A DNA stretch of 32,019 nucleotides from Mycolicibacterium moriokaense (GTDB lineage: Bacteria > Actinomycetota > Actinomycetes > Mycobacteriales > Mycobacteriaceae), in contig NZ_QQBJ01000038.1 in NCBI RefSeq assembly GCF_003347205.1, forward strand, positions 1 through 32,019. Reading direction: 5' to 3'. Position 1 is the first letter of the stretch. Each line of letters starts with the position of its first letter. A program made the position numbers and the translations under genes. Shown here piece after piece: positions 21,397-30,805 of this stretch. The notes under the pieces were generated by a model that ran no database searches, was not told where the DNA came from, and saw nothing but the letters and a program-made list of their open reading frames with translations.

Positions 21397-22104
21397 TTAT
21401 TCGATGGACGATTGCTGCTTTTCCACAAGATCCGCGGCGACCTGCATCAGCGGTGTGTTCGCGTCCTGCGACAGCTTGCGCAACAGATCGAACGCCTGAA
21501 TTGCGTTGACGCCGTAGCGCTCCATCAACATGCCCTTGGCCTGACCGATGACGTCGCGGCTGGCCAGCGCCTTCTTGAACTGTTCGTCTCGGCGCGCGGC
21601 ATTCCACGCGACCGAAGAATGCGCGGCGAAGACCAGGCCGATGGCCCTGGTCTCCTCGCTGAACGCGTTCGGGGTCTCGGCGTAGACGTTGAGCGCGCCC
21701 ATGGTCTCGCCGGCGATCCACAGCTGGAAGGCCATCACGGAGCGGATCGGCGTCTCCGCCAACGCATCTCGCGAATACAGCGGGAAGCGCTCGTCGGTCT
21801 CGAGATTGGCGGCGTGGACGGTCTTCTCCTCCCATGCCGCTGTCAGGCACGGGCCCTCGCGGTGGCGCTGCTGGATCTGGTCGAGCAACAGCGGCCACTT
21901 GTGCGTCGTGGCCGGCGTGTCGATGTGCTTGGCGTTGCGCGTCACGGTGACACCCGCGTACTGCGCGCCAGGGATCTCGATCGCCGCGTGCTCTGCCAGC
22001 TCGGCGATCACCGTGTCGGAGTCGGCGTCGGCCCGGCCGTACAGATCCTGCACCAACTGCGCGATACGTCGATGCGTCTCGTCCACTTCTAGAGGGTCTA
22101 TCAC
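21397..22104 (-). CDS. GAF-ANTAR antiterminator regulator
   Basis: A 235-residue protein. Residues about 30-170 form a GAF sensor domain (QYAGVTVTRNAKHIDTPATT, GPCLTAAWEEKTV, SVMAFQLWIAGETMGALNVY). Residues about 180-230 form an ANTAR RNA-binding domain (LASRDVIGQAKGMLMERYGV, AFDLLRKLSQDANTPLMQVA). ANTAR proteins bind paired RNA hairpins and prevent termination. GAF domains sense small molecules or redox state; the ligand here is unknown. The start is GTG 22102-22104. It is upstream of the holin-like and DUF3618 genes on the same strand, which may be its regulatory targets or merely co-transcribed. Confidence 0.92.
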   Translation of the reverse strand: MIDPLEVDETHRRIAQLVQDLYGRADADSDTVIAELAEHAAIEIPGAQYAGVTVTRNAKHIDTPATTHKWPLLLDQIQQRHREGPCLTAAWEEKTVHAANLETDERFPLYSRDALAETPIRSVMAFQLWIAGETMGALNVYAETPNAFSEETRAIGLVFAAHSSVAWNAARRDEQFKKALASRDVIGQAKGMLMERYGVNAIQAFDLLRKLSQDANTPLMQVAADLVEKQQSSIE

Positions 22105-22256
22105 CGCAGATTCCGATCGTCGAGCGCCGTTGGGTCAAGGCTAACGCGGGTTCGACGCAGAGGTTGTGCGGATGAAAGAGGCCGACGAAGCGCGCGGCGG
22201 AAACGGGCGCCGCCCTTTGATGATGCTTACCTTACTTGCCGGTTGCGGGCGTGCCG

Positions 22257-22754
22257 CTACACCGCCTTCAGGTAGCGCGACGTGATGATCCGCTGCCCCA
22301 ACGAGGTGACGGGCGCGCCGAGCCGGCTCCACCACGTCGCATGCCGCGAAAACGCCACCACCTCGGCGTGCACGTCGCCGGTCACGGCGTCGTGGCGGAC
22401 GGCGAACAACTCCTCCCCGGACTCGGGATGACCGGGCAGCGTGCCGTAGGCGAAACCGCGGCGGTCCGGCTCATCGATGACGTAGACCACCCGGCACGGC
22501 GCACGCAATGGTCCCAGGCCCACCAGCACCTCGGAGCCGACGGCGGCCACCTCGCTGGTCGCCTGCACGCCCACGCCCGCCCCGCGCAGCATTCCCCACC
22601 GCATCACCTTCGCCGCCGCCTCCTCGAAGCGCGGCCTGCCGCGGCCGATAACCGCCGACTTGCGCACATGGTGATACCCCGCCGGCAGCGGGCCCGCCGT
22701 GCCACCGACGTCGCGGTAGGTCAGCTCCAGCGCCGCCAAGTCGCTCAGTTTCAT
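22257..22754 (-). CDS. DUF1990 family protein
   Basis: A 165-residue soluble protein with the DUF1990 pattern: [20 protein letters not shown] near the start, [46 protein letters not shown] and a C-terminal [14 protein letters not shown] then RYL. The [15 protein letters not shown] stretch is the most conserved part of this family. The function is unknown, though the fold is thought to be SRPBCC-like. The start is ATG 22752-22754. It is divergent from the aldo/keto reductase with only 38 nt between the starts. Confidence 0.87.
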   Translation of the reverse strand: MKLSDLAALELTYRDVGGTAGPLPAGYHHVRKSAVIGRGRPRFEEAAAKVMRWGMLRGAGVGVQATSEVAAVGSEVLVGLGPLRAPCRVVYVIDEPDRRGFAYGTLPGHPESGEELFAVRHDAVTGDVHAEVVAFSRHATWWSRLGAPVTSLGQRIITSRYLKAV

Positions 22755-22779
22755 CCCGACACCTTGTCATCCGCGGGCG

Positions 22780-22785
22780 TACGGT
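22780..22785 (+). promoter_or_regulatory. -10 box for leaderless aldo/keto reductase start
   Basis: TACGGT lies 7 nt before the GTG at 22793 and fits TAnnnT. No ribosome site is present, so the mRNA likely begins at the start codon. Confidence 0.5.
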
Positions 22786-22792
22786 CGGTGGG

Positions 22793-23668
22793 GTGACCAC
22801 CTCATCCGTCGCGCAGGCCGCAGGAACATTCACCCTCGGTGGCGACCTCACCGTCAACCGACTCGGCTTCGGCGCCATGCGGATCACCGGCAGGGGCGTG
22901 TGGGGGCCGCCCGCCGACCGCGACGAATGCCTCCGCGTACTGCGGCGCGCGGTCGAGCTCGGCGTCAACTTCATCGACACCGCCGACTCCTACGGTCCTT
23001 ACGTCTCCGAAGAGCTGATCCGCGAGGCGCTGGCGCCCTACCCGGACGATCTCGTCATCGCCACCAAGGCGGGGCTGCTGCGAACCGGGCCGGATGTCTG
23101 GATACCGCTCGGATTCCCCGGATACCTGCGCCAAGAACTGGAGATGAGCCTCACCCGCCTCGGGGTCGAGCGCATCGACCTGTTCCAGCTGCATCGCATC
23201 GACGACAAATTCCCGCTCGAGGACCAGGTGGGTGAGCTCGCCGCCCTGCAGCAGGAGGGCAAGATCGGCCACATCGGCCTCTCGGAGGTCGACGCCGCAC
23301 AGTTGGCGGCCGCCCAGAAGGTCGCACCGATCGTGTCGGTGCAGAACATGTACAACCTCACCGCGCGCTCGGCCGAGCCGGTGCTCGAGGCCTGCGAGAG
23401 CGGCGGCCTGGGGTTCATCCCGTGGTTCCCACTCGCCGCGGGCCCGCTGGCGGCGCCCGACGGTCCCCTTCAGAAGATCGCCGCCGAACACGACGCCAGC
23501 GCGTCTCAATTGGCCCTCGCATGGCTCCTGAAGCGTTCACCCGCGATGCTGCCGATCCCCGGCACGTCGAAGGTCAGCCATCTGGAGCAGAACGTCGCCG
23601 CCGCCGAGATCGCGCTCTCCGACCAGGAATTCGAGACGCTGAGCAAGGCTGCCGCGGAATCGGCGTAG
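22793..23668 (+). CDS. Aldo/keto reductase
   Basis: A 291-residue TIM-barrel oxidoreductase with the complete catalytic tetrad: Asp62 and Tyr67 ([17 protein letters not shown]), Lys92 (IATKAGLL) and His134 (FQLHRID). Near the C-terminus [17 protein letters not shown] is the NADP(H)-binding segment of the family. It resembles the mycobacterial oxidoreductases placed in the AKR11/13-like group; substrate unknown. It starts at GTG 22793 on a leaderless-type promoter. Four nt separate its stop from the next gene, so it heads an operon that may run to 25358. Confidence 0.92.
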   Translation: MTTSSVAQAAGTFTLGGDLTVNRLGFGAMRITGRGVWGPPADRDECLRVLRRAVELGVNFIDTADSYGPYVSEELIREALAPYPDDLVIATKAGLLRTGPDVWIPLGFPGYLRQELEMSLTRLGVERIDLFQLHRIDDKFPLEDQVGELAALQQEGKIGHIGLSEVDAAQLAAAQKVAPIVSVQNMYNLTARSAEPVLEACESGGLGFIPWFPLAAGPLAAPDGPLQKIAAEHDASASQLALAWLLKRSPAMLPIPGTSKVSHLEQNVAAAEIALSDQEFETLSKAAAESA

Positions 23669-23672
23669 GGCG

Positions 23673-24287
23673 GTGCGGCTGGCTTTCACCGGGCACATCG
23701 CCGGCATCGGCACTGCGTCGGGCCTGCGCATCGTGGTCGGAACCTGGGACCGGTCGCCGTTCGGCGCGTTCACCGACGTCATGCTGCAGACCGAAGACGA
23801 CGAACGCGTGCTGCTGGCACCCGATGCCGCTGTCGCCGAATTCGTCTCGTCGACCTACGAGTTCGACCGGTTGGACGTCGGTGAGGTGACGGCGACGCTC
23901 GACGCGCGTCTGCTCACGGTCGCCTCCGAGGGCTTCGAGGCGCGGATCGCCATCGGCGGCCCGGCGCCTGTCGACCGCCTGCTGCGACTGGTGCCCCGCC
24001 GGTTGGCGGCCTCGCCGCGCTGGCTACGGGCCATCGACCCGGTGGCCGCGCGGGTGATCCCGGGTGTGCACACGTACGGCACCGCGGGCAACGACCGCGT
24101 CGAGTACTACGGCGTGCAGCGGTCGCGGCGCATCACCGCCGTCGACGGCCAGTACCGCGGCGTGCCGCTCGGCGGCCTGGCCCCGCTGCGGCCGCCGGTG
24201 AGTTTCGGGTTCTCCTCGGCGCCGCCGTCCCCGCAGATCGTGTCGGTGACCACGACGATCGACGTTTCGGGGGAGGCAATACGGTGA
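23673..24287 (+). CDS. Conserved hypothetical protein
   Basis: A 204-residue protein starting at GTG 23673, 4 nt after the reductase stop. It reads as a soluble beta-rich protein: FTGHIAGIGTASGLRIVVGT, WDRSPFGAFTDVMLQTED, VLLAPDAAVAEFVSSTYEFD, then a conserved-looking GVHTYGTAGNDRVEYYGVQR and a Pro-rich tail. It has no cysteine, signal peptide or strong membrane helix. Similar proteins exist in mycobacteria as I recall, without a named function. Placement between an aldo/keto reductase and a thioesterase suggests metabolism of carbonyl or acyl compounds, which is inference only. Confidence 0.8.
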   Translation: MRLAFTGHIAGIGTASGLRIVVGTWDRSPFGAFTDVMLQTEDDERVLLAPDAAVAEFVSSTYEFDRLDVGEVTATLDARLLTVASEGFEARIAIGGPAPVDRLLRLVPRRLAASPRWLRAIDPVAARVIPGVHTYGTAGNDRVEYYGVQRSRRITAVDGQYRGVPLGGLAPLRPPVSFGFSSAPPSPQIVSVTTTIDVSGEAIR

Positions 24288-24291
24288 GCGG

Positions 24292-24915
24292 GTGGCCACT
24301 GACCCGAACGAGGCGCATGCCGGGGGCGGGTTCAACCCGCCGGAACCGACCACCCGCGGCGGGCCGGACTACGGCCGCTTCGTCGAAGCCGTTCGGATCC
24401 TGCAGGACCACACTCGGGCCGCGGACGCGCCCGACGACGTGGTCAGCAAGGCCGCCGACATGGTCGAGTCGGTGAACGACCTGCTGGCGCCGCACGAGGC
24501 CGACGAGTGGACCACGCCGTCGGGCAGGCGCATGGACCTGCCCTCCCGCGGCAACCTCCTGCAGGTGCCGTCCGAGCTGACCACGGTCGGCGACGAGGTC
24601 GACGGGTCCGTGCGCTTCCGCCGATACCACCTGGGCCGCAACGGCGCCGTGCACGGCGGTGCGGTCGCGCAGATGTGGGACTCGGTGCTGGGCTTCGCGG
24701 CGTTCCGGCTCACCCGCAGCCTTGGCCAACGAACCGCGTACCTGCACGTCAACTACCGCCAGATCGTGCCGATCGAGAAGGAACTGCGGGTCGACGCGCG
24801 GGTGGACCGCGCTGAAGGCCGCAAGGTCTTCGTCGCCGGACGGCTCTTCGACGGCGACGCGCTGCTCTGCGACGCCGAGGCGCTGTTCGTCAAGCTCAAG
24901 CCGGGGCAGCCGTGA
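24292..24915 (+). CDS. PaaI-type hotdog-fold thioesterase
   Basis: A 207-residue protein starting at GTG 24292, 4 nt after the previous stop. The hotdog domain occupies about residues 85-203: FRRYHLGRNGAVHGGAVAQM contains the conserved NG(A)VHGG (His121-Gly-Gly) and Asp130 at the start of the long helix. YLHVNYRQIVPIEKELRVDA and CDAEALFVKL follow. An N-terminal stretch of about 85 residues, part disordered (Gly/Pro-rich) and part helical, is longer than in small PaaI enzymes. It probably hydrolyses an acyl-CoA. The GGGAGG ribosome site is 15 nt upstream, slightly far. Its stop overlaps the next gene's GTG (GTGA). Confidence 0.88.
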   Translation: MATDPNEAHAGGGFNPPEPTTRGGPDYGRFVEAVRILQDHTRAADAPDDVVSKAADMVESVNDLLAPHEADEWTTPSGRRMDLPSRGNLLQVPSELTTVGDEVDGSVRFRRYHLGRNGAVHGGAVAQMWDSVLGFAAFRLTRSLGQRTAYLHVNYRQIVPIEKELRVDARVDRAEGRKVFVAGRLFDGDALLCDAEALFVKLKPGQP

Positions 24916-25358
24916 CCGACGACGAGACCACCACGACGTCGCGATGGTCAGCGGCGAAGCGCCGCTGGGCGCGCTGGCGCGACCGCCTGCGCGAACGTCC
25001 CAAGGCAGAGATCGGCTACCGGCTGGCGGTCGGCGTGGTCGGGCTGACGGTCCTCGCCGTCGGCATCGTGGCCATCCCGTACCCCGGGCCGGGGTGGGCG
25101 ATCGTGTTCGTCGGCCTCGGGATCCTGGCCACCGAGTTCGACTGGGCCCGGCGCCTGCTGGCCTACGCCAAGGAGCGCTACTTCAAGGTGATGGACTGGT
25201 TCAACAGGCAGGGACCGGCGGTACGGATCCTCGGCGTCTTGTTCACGGCCGCGGTCGTGGCCGCGACGCTGTGGCTACTCGGCGTGCTCGACTGGTCCGC
25301 TGAGCTCGTCGGCATCGACCATCAGTGGTTGAACAGCCCGATCGGGGTCGGGGACTGA
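24912..25358 (+). CDS. PGPGW-motif membrane protein (TIGR02611 type)
   Basis: A 148-residue protein. A basic cytoplasmic start (RRWARWRDRLRERPK) precedes two adjacent membrane helices (about 35-58 and 62-78) joined by IPYPGPGWAIVFVGLGILAT, the signature of the PGPGW transmembrane family. A third helix lies at about 105-125 (LGVLFTAAVVAATLWLLGVL). Function is unknown. The GTG start overlaps the thioesterase stop by 4 nt. It closes the reductase-led operon 60 nt before thrS. Confidence 0.88.
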   Translation: MTDDETTTTSRWSAAKRRWARWRDRLRERPKAEIGYRLAVGVVGLTVLAVGIVAIPYPGPGWAIVFVGLGILATEFDWARRLLAYAKERYFKVMDWFNRQGPAVRILGVLFTAAVVAATLWLLGVLDWSAELVGIDHQWLNSPIGVGD

Positions 25359-25372
25359 CCGGTCGCACCGAT

Positions 25373-25378
25373 AGCATG
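25373..25378 (+). promoter_or_regulatory. Possible -10 box for thrS
   Basis: TAGCAT fits TAnnnT and would start transcription near 25385, giving a leader of about 35 nt. There is no room for a T-box or other long leader in the 60-nt gap, so threonine control by a classical T-box is not seen. Confidence 0.35.
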
Positions 25379-25418
25379 GTCGCGTTCGTTACACCCCACG
25401 ACGACCGGAGACCGACCG

Positions 25419-27473
25419 ATGAGCGCCGCCGCCAGCCCCGCCCCAGCAGCACCGATCCGGGTCGCTGCCGGGACCACCGCGGCGGCCGCGGTGCGCGACG
25501 CCGGGTTGCCCAGCCGGGGTGCCCCCGACGCCGTCGTGGTCGTCCGCGACTCCGACGGCAGGTTGCGTGATCTGAGCTGGACGCCCGAAGCCGACGTGGA
25601 GGTGACGCCGGTGGCCGCCGACAGCGAGGACGGCCGCAGCGTCATCCGGCACTCCGCCGCCCATGTGCTGGCCCAGGCGGTGCAGGACATGTTCCCCGAC
25701 GCCAAGCTCGGTATCGGGCCGCCGATCACCGACGGCTTCTACTACGACTTCGACGTCGCCGAGGCCTTCACGCCGGAGGATCTGGAGGCGCTGGAGAAGC
25801 GGATGCGCCAGATCGTCAAGGACGGCCAGCTGTTCTCGCGTCGCGTGTACGCGTCGAAAGACGAAGCCCGCGAAGAACTGCGCGGCGAGCCCTACAAGCT
25901 GGAACTCGTCGACGACAAGTCCGGCGACCCCGAGGTGATGGAGGTAGGCGGTGACGAACTCACCGCCTATGACAACCTCAATCCCCGCACCCGCGAACGG
26001 GTCTGGGGCGACCTGTGCCGCGGGCCGCACATCCCGACCACGAAGTTCATCCCGGCGTTCAAGCTGACCCGCAGTTCGGCCGCGTACTGGCGCGGCGACC
26101 AGAACAACGCCAGCCTGCAACGCATTTACGGCACCGCATGGGAGTCGCAGGAGGCCCTCGACCGTCATCTCGAGCTGATCGAGGAGGCGCAGCGGCGCGA
26201 CCATCGCAGGCTGGGCGCCGAGCTGGACCTGTTCAGCTTCCCTGACGAAATCGGTTCCGGCTTGGCGGTATTCCACCCCAAGGGCGGCATCATCAGGCGC
26301 GAGCTGGAGGACTACTCGCGGCGCAAGCACAGCGAGGCCGGATACGAGTTCGTCAACAGCCCGCACATCACCAAGGCCGAGCTGTTCAAGATCTCCGGCC
26401 ACCTCGACTGGTACGCCGACGGCATGTTCCCGCCGATGCATCTCGACGCCGAGTACAACGACGACGGCACGGTCCGCAAGCCTGGGCAGGACTACTACCT
26501 CAAGCCGATGAACTGCCCGATGCACTGCCTGATCTACCGCTCGCGCGGGCGCTCCTACCGTGAACTGCCGTTGCGGCTCTTCGAGTTCGGCACCGTCTAC
26601 CGCTACGAGCTGTCCGGCGTCGTGCACGGCCTCACCCGGGTGCGCGGCCTGACGATGGACGACGCGCACATCTTCTGCACCCGCGACCAGATGCGCGACG
26701 AGCTGACCTCGCTGCTGCGCTTCGTGCTCGATCTGCTCGGCGACTACGGGTTGACCGAGTTCTACCTGGAACTGTCCACCAAGGATCCCAAGAAGTCCGT
26801 CGGCTCCGACGAACTGTGGGAGGAAGCCACCAGCGTGCTGGCCGAGGTCGGTGCGGCCTCGGGCCTGGAACTGGTGCCCGATCCGGGCGGCGCCGCGTTC
26901 TACGGGCCGAAGATCTCGGTGCAGGTCAAGGATGCGCTCGGGCGCAGTTGGCAGATGTCGACGATTCAGCTGGACTTCAACTTCCCGGATCGCTTCGACC
27001 TGGACTACACCGCGGCCGACGGCAGCAGGCAGCGGCCCGTGATGATCCACCGCGCGCTGTTCGGCTCGATCGAGCGGTTCTTCGGCATCCTCACCGAGCA
27101 CTACGCGGGCGCGTTCCCGGCCTGGCTGGCGCCCGTGCAGGTGGTCGGCATACCGGTGGCCGACGGACACATCGAATACCTGGAAAGCGTTGCCGAACAG
27201 CTGAAGTCACGCGGAATCCGGGCCGAGGTGGACACCAGCGACGACCGGATGGCGAAGAAGATCGTCAACCACACCAACCAGAAGGTGCCGTTCATGCTGC
27301 TGGCCGGCGACCGCGACGTCGACGCCGGTGCGGTGAGCTTCCGATTCGGCGACCGCAGCCAGATCAACGGCGTGCCGCGGGATGACGCGGTGGCGGCGAT
27401 CGCCAAGTGGATCGCTGAGCGCGAAAATGCCGTGCCCACAGCGGAATTGATCACGGTGGGCTCTCCGACGTGA
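25419..27473 (+). CDS. thrS: Threonyl-tRNA synthetase
   Basis: A 684-residue class II synthetase with every domain expected. Residues 1-65 are a TGS-like domain. Residues about 66-230 are the editing domain with HSAAH (His78, His82). Residues about 260-560 are the catalytic core: zinc-binding Cys366 in KPMNCPMHC, motif 2 [20 protein letters not shown], and the [11 protein letters not shown] region. Residues about 575-680 are the anticodon-binding domain ([31 protein letters not shown]). It attaches Thr to tRNA-Thr in the cytoplasm. Length matches mycobacterial ThrRS. Its stop overlaps the GTG of an Ap4A phosphorylase-like gene. Confidence 0.98.
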   Translation: MSAAASPAPAAPIRVAAGTTAAAAVRDAGLPSRGAPDAVVVVRDSDGRLRDLSWTPEADVEVTPVAADSEDGRSVIRHSAAHVLAQAVQDMFPDAKLGIGPPITDGFYYDFDVAEAFTPEDLEALEKRMRQIVKDGQLFSRRVYASKDEAREELRGEPYKLELVDDKSGDPEVMEVGGDELTAYDNLNPRTRERVWGDLCRGPHIPTTKFIPAFKLTRSSAAYWRGDQNNASLQRIYGTAWESQEALDRHLELIEEAQRRDHRRLGAELDLFSFPDEIGSGLAVFHPKGGIIRRELEDYSRRKHSEAGYEFVNSPHITKAELFKISGHLDWYADGMFPPMHLDAEYNDDGTVRKPGQDYYLKPMNCPMHCLIYRSRGRSYRELPLRLFEFGTVYRYELSGVVHGLTRVRGLTMDDAHIFCTRDQMRDELTSLLRFVLDLLGDYGLTEFYLELSTKDPKKSVGSDELWEEATSVLAEVGAASGLELVPDPGGAAFYGPKISVQVKDALGRSWQMSTIQLDFNFPDRFDLDYTAADGSRQRPVMIHRALFGSIERFFGILTEHYAGAFPAWLAPVQVVGIPVADGHIEYLESVAEQLKSRGIRAEVDTSDDRMAKKIVNHTNQKVPFMLLAGDRDVDAGAVSFRFGDRSQINGVPRDDAVAAIAKWIAERENAVPTAELITVGSPT

Positions 27474-28027
27474 CCGGTAACGACGAACGCGAGGTCGTCG
27501 ACCACGGCGTTGGCGAGCCGGACCATCTGCAGCGGCTCTGGACGCCCTACCGGATGAACTACCTGGCCGAGGCGCCGATGAAGGGCGGTTCGGCGGCGTC
27601 GACACAACCGTTCACCGACATCCCGACGCTCAACGACGAGGACGGCCTGGTGGTGGCGAGGGGTGAACTCGTCTACGTCGTGCTCAACCTGTACCCGTAC
27701 AACCCGGGCCACTCGATGGTGGTGCCGTATCGGCGGGTGTCCGAGCTCGAAGACCTCACCGGCGAAGAGAGTCTGGAGCTGATGGCGTTCACCCAGAAGG
27801 TGATTCGGGTCATCAAGTCGGTGTCGAACCCGCACGGTTTCAACGTCGGGCTCAACCTCGGCAAGTCGGCGGGCGGGTCGCTGGCCGAGCATCTGCACAT
27901 GCACGTGGTGCCGCGGTGGAGCGGAGACGCGAACTTCATCACGATCATCGGCGGCTCCAAGGTCGTCCCCCAGTTGCTGCGCGAAACCCGTGAGCTGCTG
28001 GCCACGGAATGGGCCAATCAGTCGTGA
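27470..28027 (+). CDS. HIT-family Ap4A phosphorylase-like protein
   Basis: A 185-residue protein with the histidine triad HLHMH (141-145) inside [16 protein letters not shown], plus [16 protein letters not shown] typical of the HIT fold. It corresponds to M. tuberculosis Rv2613c, reported as a diadenosine tetraphosphate phosphorylase, by motif, length and gene order. It would split Ap4A using phosphate. The GTG start (27470) overlaps the thrS stop by 4 nt. Aminoacyl-tRNA synthetases make Ap4A as a side product, so the coupling has a clear logic. Its own stop overlaps the pgsA GTG (GTGA). Confidence 0.92.
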   Translation: MTGNDEREVVDHGVGEPDHLQRLWTPYRMNYLAEAPMKGGSAASTQPFTDIPTLNDEDGLVVARGELVYVVLNLYPYNPGHSMVVPYRRVSELEDLTGEESLELMAFTQKVIRVIKSVSNPHGFNVGLNLGKSAGGSLAEHLHMHVVPRWSGDANFITIIGGSKVVPQLLRETRELLATEWANQS

Positions 28028-28743
28028 GCGACTTCTACCTGATGACCCGCGCGGCCTACGCGAAGCTGTCGACGCCGGTGGCCAAGGCCGCGCTGCGCGC
28101 GGGGCTGACTCCCGACAGCATCACGATCATCGGCACCGCGGGTGCGGTGATCGCCGCGTTGACGCTCTATCCCATCGGGCAGCTGTGGTGGGGATCGTTC
28201 GCGGTGTTCGTCTTCGTGCTCGCCGACATGCTGGACGGCGCGATGGCGCGCGAGCGCGGCGGCGGCACAAGGTTCGGGGCGGTGCTCGACGCGACCTGCG
28301 ACCGGATCGCCGACGGCGCGGTGTTCTGCGGGCTGTTGTGGTGGGCGGCGTTCGGGCTGCGCAGCACATCGCTGGTGGTTGGGCTGATGATCTGCCTGGT
28401 CACCTCGCAGGTCATCTCGTATGTCAAGGCGCGCGCCGAGGCCACCGGCCTGAGCGGCGGGGGCGGCCTCATCGAGCGACCCGAGCGGCTGGTCATCGTG
28501 CTCACCGGCGCGGGCCTGTCCGGGGTGTCGTTCCTGCACGCCGCGTGGCTGCTGCACGTCGCGACGTGGGCGCTCGCGGTGGCCAGCCTGATCACCCTGG
28601 GCCAGCGCGTGCACAGCGTGCGGAAATCGCCGGGCGCCATGGACTCGGTCTCCAAGCCCGGGTCCGACACCACTGCGGGCGCCGACGATGAAACCGAGAC
28701 CCGCGGCGAGCAGCCCCACGTGGGGGAGGGGGATCAACCGTGA
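28024..28743 (+). CDS. pgsA: Phosphatidylinositol phosphate synthase
   Basis: A 239-residue membrane enzyme. The CDP-alcohol phosphotransferase signature is complete: Asp68-x2-Asp71-Gly-x2-Ala-Arg76, Gly85, Asp89, Asp93. About six hydrophobic helices follow the N-terminal amphipathic region. In mycobacteria this gene (PgsA1, Rv2612c) joins CDP-diacylglycerol to inositol 3-phosphate, making phosphatidylinositol phosphate, the precursor of PI, PIMs, LM and LAM. GTG 28024 is chosen because it overlaps the HIT stop and starts the conserved [18 protein letters not shown]. The C-terminal 30 residues are acidic and variable. Its stop overlaps the patA GTG. Confidence 0.95.
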   Translation: MSDFYLMTRAAYAKLSTPVAKAALRAGLTPDSITIIGTAGAVIAALTLYPIGQLWWGSFAVFVFVLADMLDGAMARERGGGTRFGAVLDATCDRIADGAVFCGLLWWAAFGLRSTSLVVGLMICLVTSQVISYVKARAEATGLSGGGGLIERPERLVIVLTGAGLSGVSFLHAAWLLHVATWALAVASLITLGQRVHSVRKSPGAMDSVSKPGSDTTAGADDETETRGEQPHVGEGDQP

Positions 28744-29681
28744 CCACCTCCCCGATGGGACCCGGCAGCCGCTTCTCGCTCGGGGGGCAGGTCTCGGATC
28801 TGGGCTACGCCGCCGGCTGGCGGGTAGTGCGCGCGATGCCGGAATTCGTGGCGCGCAACACCTTCGACGCCGGGGCCATCTACGCGTCGCGCAACGGCGG
28901 GCCCGCGCAGCTGCGCAAGAACCTGGCGCGGGTGCTCGGGGTGGAACCGGCCAGGGTGCCGGGTGGGCTCATTCGTGCTTCGCTTGCCTCCTACGCACGG
29001 TATTGGCGGGAGGCGTTTCGGTTGCCGTCGATGGACAAGGAGAAGCTTCGGCCGCGGCTGGAGCCGTGTCTGCTCGGCCGCGAGCACATTCACGCCGCCC
29101 TCGACGCGGGTCGGGGAGTGATCATGCCGCTGCCGCACAGCGGGAATTGGGACATGGCCGGGGTGTGGATGGTTCAGCATTTCGGAACGTTCACCACGGT
29201 CGCCGAACGACTGAAGCCGGAATCGCTGTACAAGCGGTTCATGGACTACCGGGAGAGCCTGGGGTTCGAGATGCTCCCGCTCACCGGCGGCGAGCGTCCG
29301 CCGTACGAGGTGCTCGTCGAGCGCTTGCGCGACAACGGGATCGTGTGCCTGATGGCCGACCGAGACCTGACGCGGTCCGGCGTCGAGGTCGATTTCTTCG
29401 GCGAACCGACGCGGATGCCGGCAGGCTCGGCGAAACTGGCCGTCGAAACCGGGGCCGTCGTGCTGCCGACCCACTGCTACAACACCCGCGACAGCTGGGT
29501 CTTCGACGTGGCGGGACCGCTGGACACGTCGTCGGGCGACATCACCGCGATCACCCAGGCGATGGCCGACCGGTTCGCCAGGGGGATCGCGGCCCACCCC
29601 GCGGACTGGCACATGCTGCAGCCGCAGTGGCTGGCCGACCTGTCCGAGGAGCGGCAGGCCAAGCTCAGGGGCGCCGGCTGA
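28740..29681 (+). CDS. patA: Phosphatidylinositol mannoside acyltransferase
   Basis: A 313-residue peripheral membrane enzyme of the LpxL/HtrB-like acyltransferase family. The catalytic motif HSGNWD (His133, Asp138) sits after GVIMPLP. Other conserved parts are GLIRASLASYARYWREAF, RDNGIVCLMADRDL, and VDFFGEPTRMPAGSAKLA. In mycobacteria PatA (Rv2611c) adds palmitate to the 6-position of the mannose attached to inositol in PIM1/PIM2. GTG 28740 overlaps the pgsA stop by 4 nt, and its own stop overlaps the pimA ATG by one base (TGATG). Order pgsA-patA-pimA equals the known PIM operon. Confidence 0.95.
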   Translation: MTTSPMGPGSRFSLGGQVSDLGYAAGWRVVRAMPEFVARNTFDAGAIYASRNGGPAQLRKNLARVLGVEPARVPGGLIRASLASYARYWREAFRLPSMDKEKLRPRLEPCLLGREHIHAALDAGRGVIMPLPHSGNWDMAGVWMVQHFGTFTTVAERLKPESLYKRFMDYRESLGFEMLPLTGGERPPYEVLVERLRDNGIVCLMADRDLTRSGVEVDFFGEPTRMPAGSAKLAVETGAVVLPTHCYNTRDSWVFDVAGPLDTSSGDITAITQAMADRFARGIAAHPADWHMLQPQWLADLSEERQAKLRGAG

Positions 29682-30805
29682 TGCGCATCGGCATGGTCTG
29701 CCCGTACTCGTTCGACGTCCCCGGCGGCGTGCAGTCCCACGTGCTACAACTCGCGGAGGTGATGCGCGAGCGCGGGCACGAGGTCAGCGTGCTGGCACCG
29801 TCGTCGCCGCACGTCGAGCTGCCTGACTACGTGGTCTCCGGCGGCAAGGCCGTCCCGATCCCGTACAACGGTTCGGTCGCGCGGCTGCGGTTCGGCCCGG
29901 CCACCCATCGCAAGGTCAAGCGCTGGCTGACCGACGGCGACTTCGACGTGTTGCACCTGCACGAGCCCAACGCACCCAGCCTGTCCATGCTGGCGCTGCA
30001 GGCCGCCGAGGGCCCGATCGTGGCGACGTTTCACACGTCGACCACGAAGTCGTTCACGCTCAGCGTCTTTCAGGGCATCCTGCGGCCCTACCACGAGAAG
30101 ATCGTCGGCCGCATCGCGGTGTCCGACCTGGCCCGGCGCTGGCAGATGGAGGCGCTCGGCTCGGATGCCGTGCAGATCCCCAACGGTGTCGACGTGGCGT
30201 CGTTCGCGTCGGCGCCGCGGCTGCCGGGCTATCCGCGCCCCGGCAAGTCCGTGCTGTTCCTCGGCCGGTTCGACGAGCCGCGCAAGGGGATGGCGGTGCT
30301 GACGGCGGCACTTCCCGCGCTGGTCGAACGGTTCGGTGAAATCGAGATCATGATCGTGGGCCGCGGCGACGAGGACGAACTGCGCGAAGAGGCCGGCCCG
30401 CTCGCCGACCACCTGCACTTCCTGGGCCAGGTCGACGACGCGGCCAAGGCGTCCGCCATGCGCAGCGCCGACGTCTACTGTGCGCCGAACACCGGCGGCG
30501 AGAGCTTTGGCATCGTGCTCGTCGAGGCGATGGCGGCGGGCACCGCCGTGGTGGCCAGCGACCTCGACGCGTTCCGCCGAGTGCTGGAGGACGGCACGGC
30601 CGGGCGGCTGGTGGGAGTGGACGACGCCGCCGGATTGGCCGCCGGCCTCATCGAGGTGCTGGAGAACGATGTCGCGCGCGGCCGCTACATCGAGGCCGCC
30701 ACCAAGGTCGTCCGCCAGTACGACTGGTCGGTGGTGGCCGGCCAGATCATGCGCGTCTACGAGACCGTCGCCGGGGCAGGGGCCAAGGTGCAGGTGGCGA
30801 GCTAG
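29681..30805 (+). CDS. pimA: Phosphatidylinositol alpha-mannosyltransferase PimA
   Basis: A 374-residue GT4 (GT-B fold) enzyme that transfers the first mannose from GDP-mannose to phosphatidylinositol on the inner face of the membrane. Key residues are in the known register: PGGVQSHV near 14-21, His118 (ATFHTS), Arg196 and Lys202 (GRFDEPRKGM), Glu274 and Glu282 (ESFGIVLVE). These match the catalytic and GDP-binding residues of M. smegmatis PimA as I recall them. An N-terminal basic patch (HRKVKRW, 76-82) is the reported membrane-binding surface. ATG 29681 overlaps the patA stop. The next gene starts immediately after the TAG stop. Confidence 0.97.
   Translation: MRIGMVCPYSFDVPGGVQSHVLQLAEVMRERGHEVSVLAPSSPHVELPDYVVSGGKAVPIPYNGSVARLRFGPATHRKVKRWLTDGDFDVLHLHEPNAPSLSMLALQAAEGPIVATFHTSTTKSFTLSVFQGILRPYHEKIVGRIAVSDLARRWQMEALGSDAVQIPNGVDVASFASAPRLPGYPRPGKSVLFLGRFDEPRKGMAVLTAALPALVERFGEIEIMIVGRGDEDELREEAGPLADHLHFLGQVDDAAKASAMRSADVYCAPNTGGESFGIVLVEAMAAGTAVVASDLDAFRRVLEDGTAGRLVGVDDAAGLAAGLIEVLENDVARGRYIEAATKVVRQYDWSVVAGQIMRVYETVAGAGAKVQVAS

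Noticed and set aside
25359-25418. A T-box or other amino-acid riboswitch before thrS
   Set aside because: The gap is only 60 nt and shows no T-box sequence or stem I-like structure.
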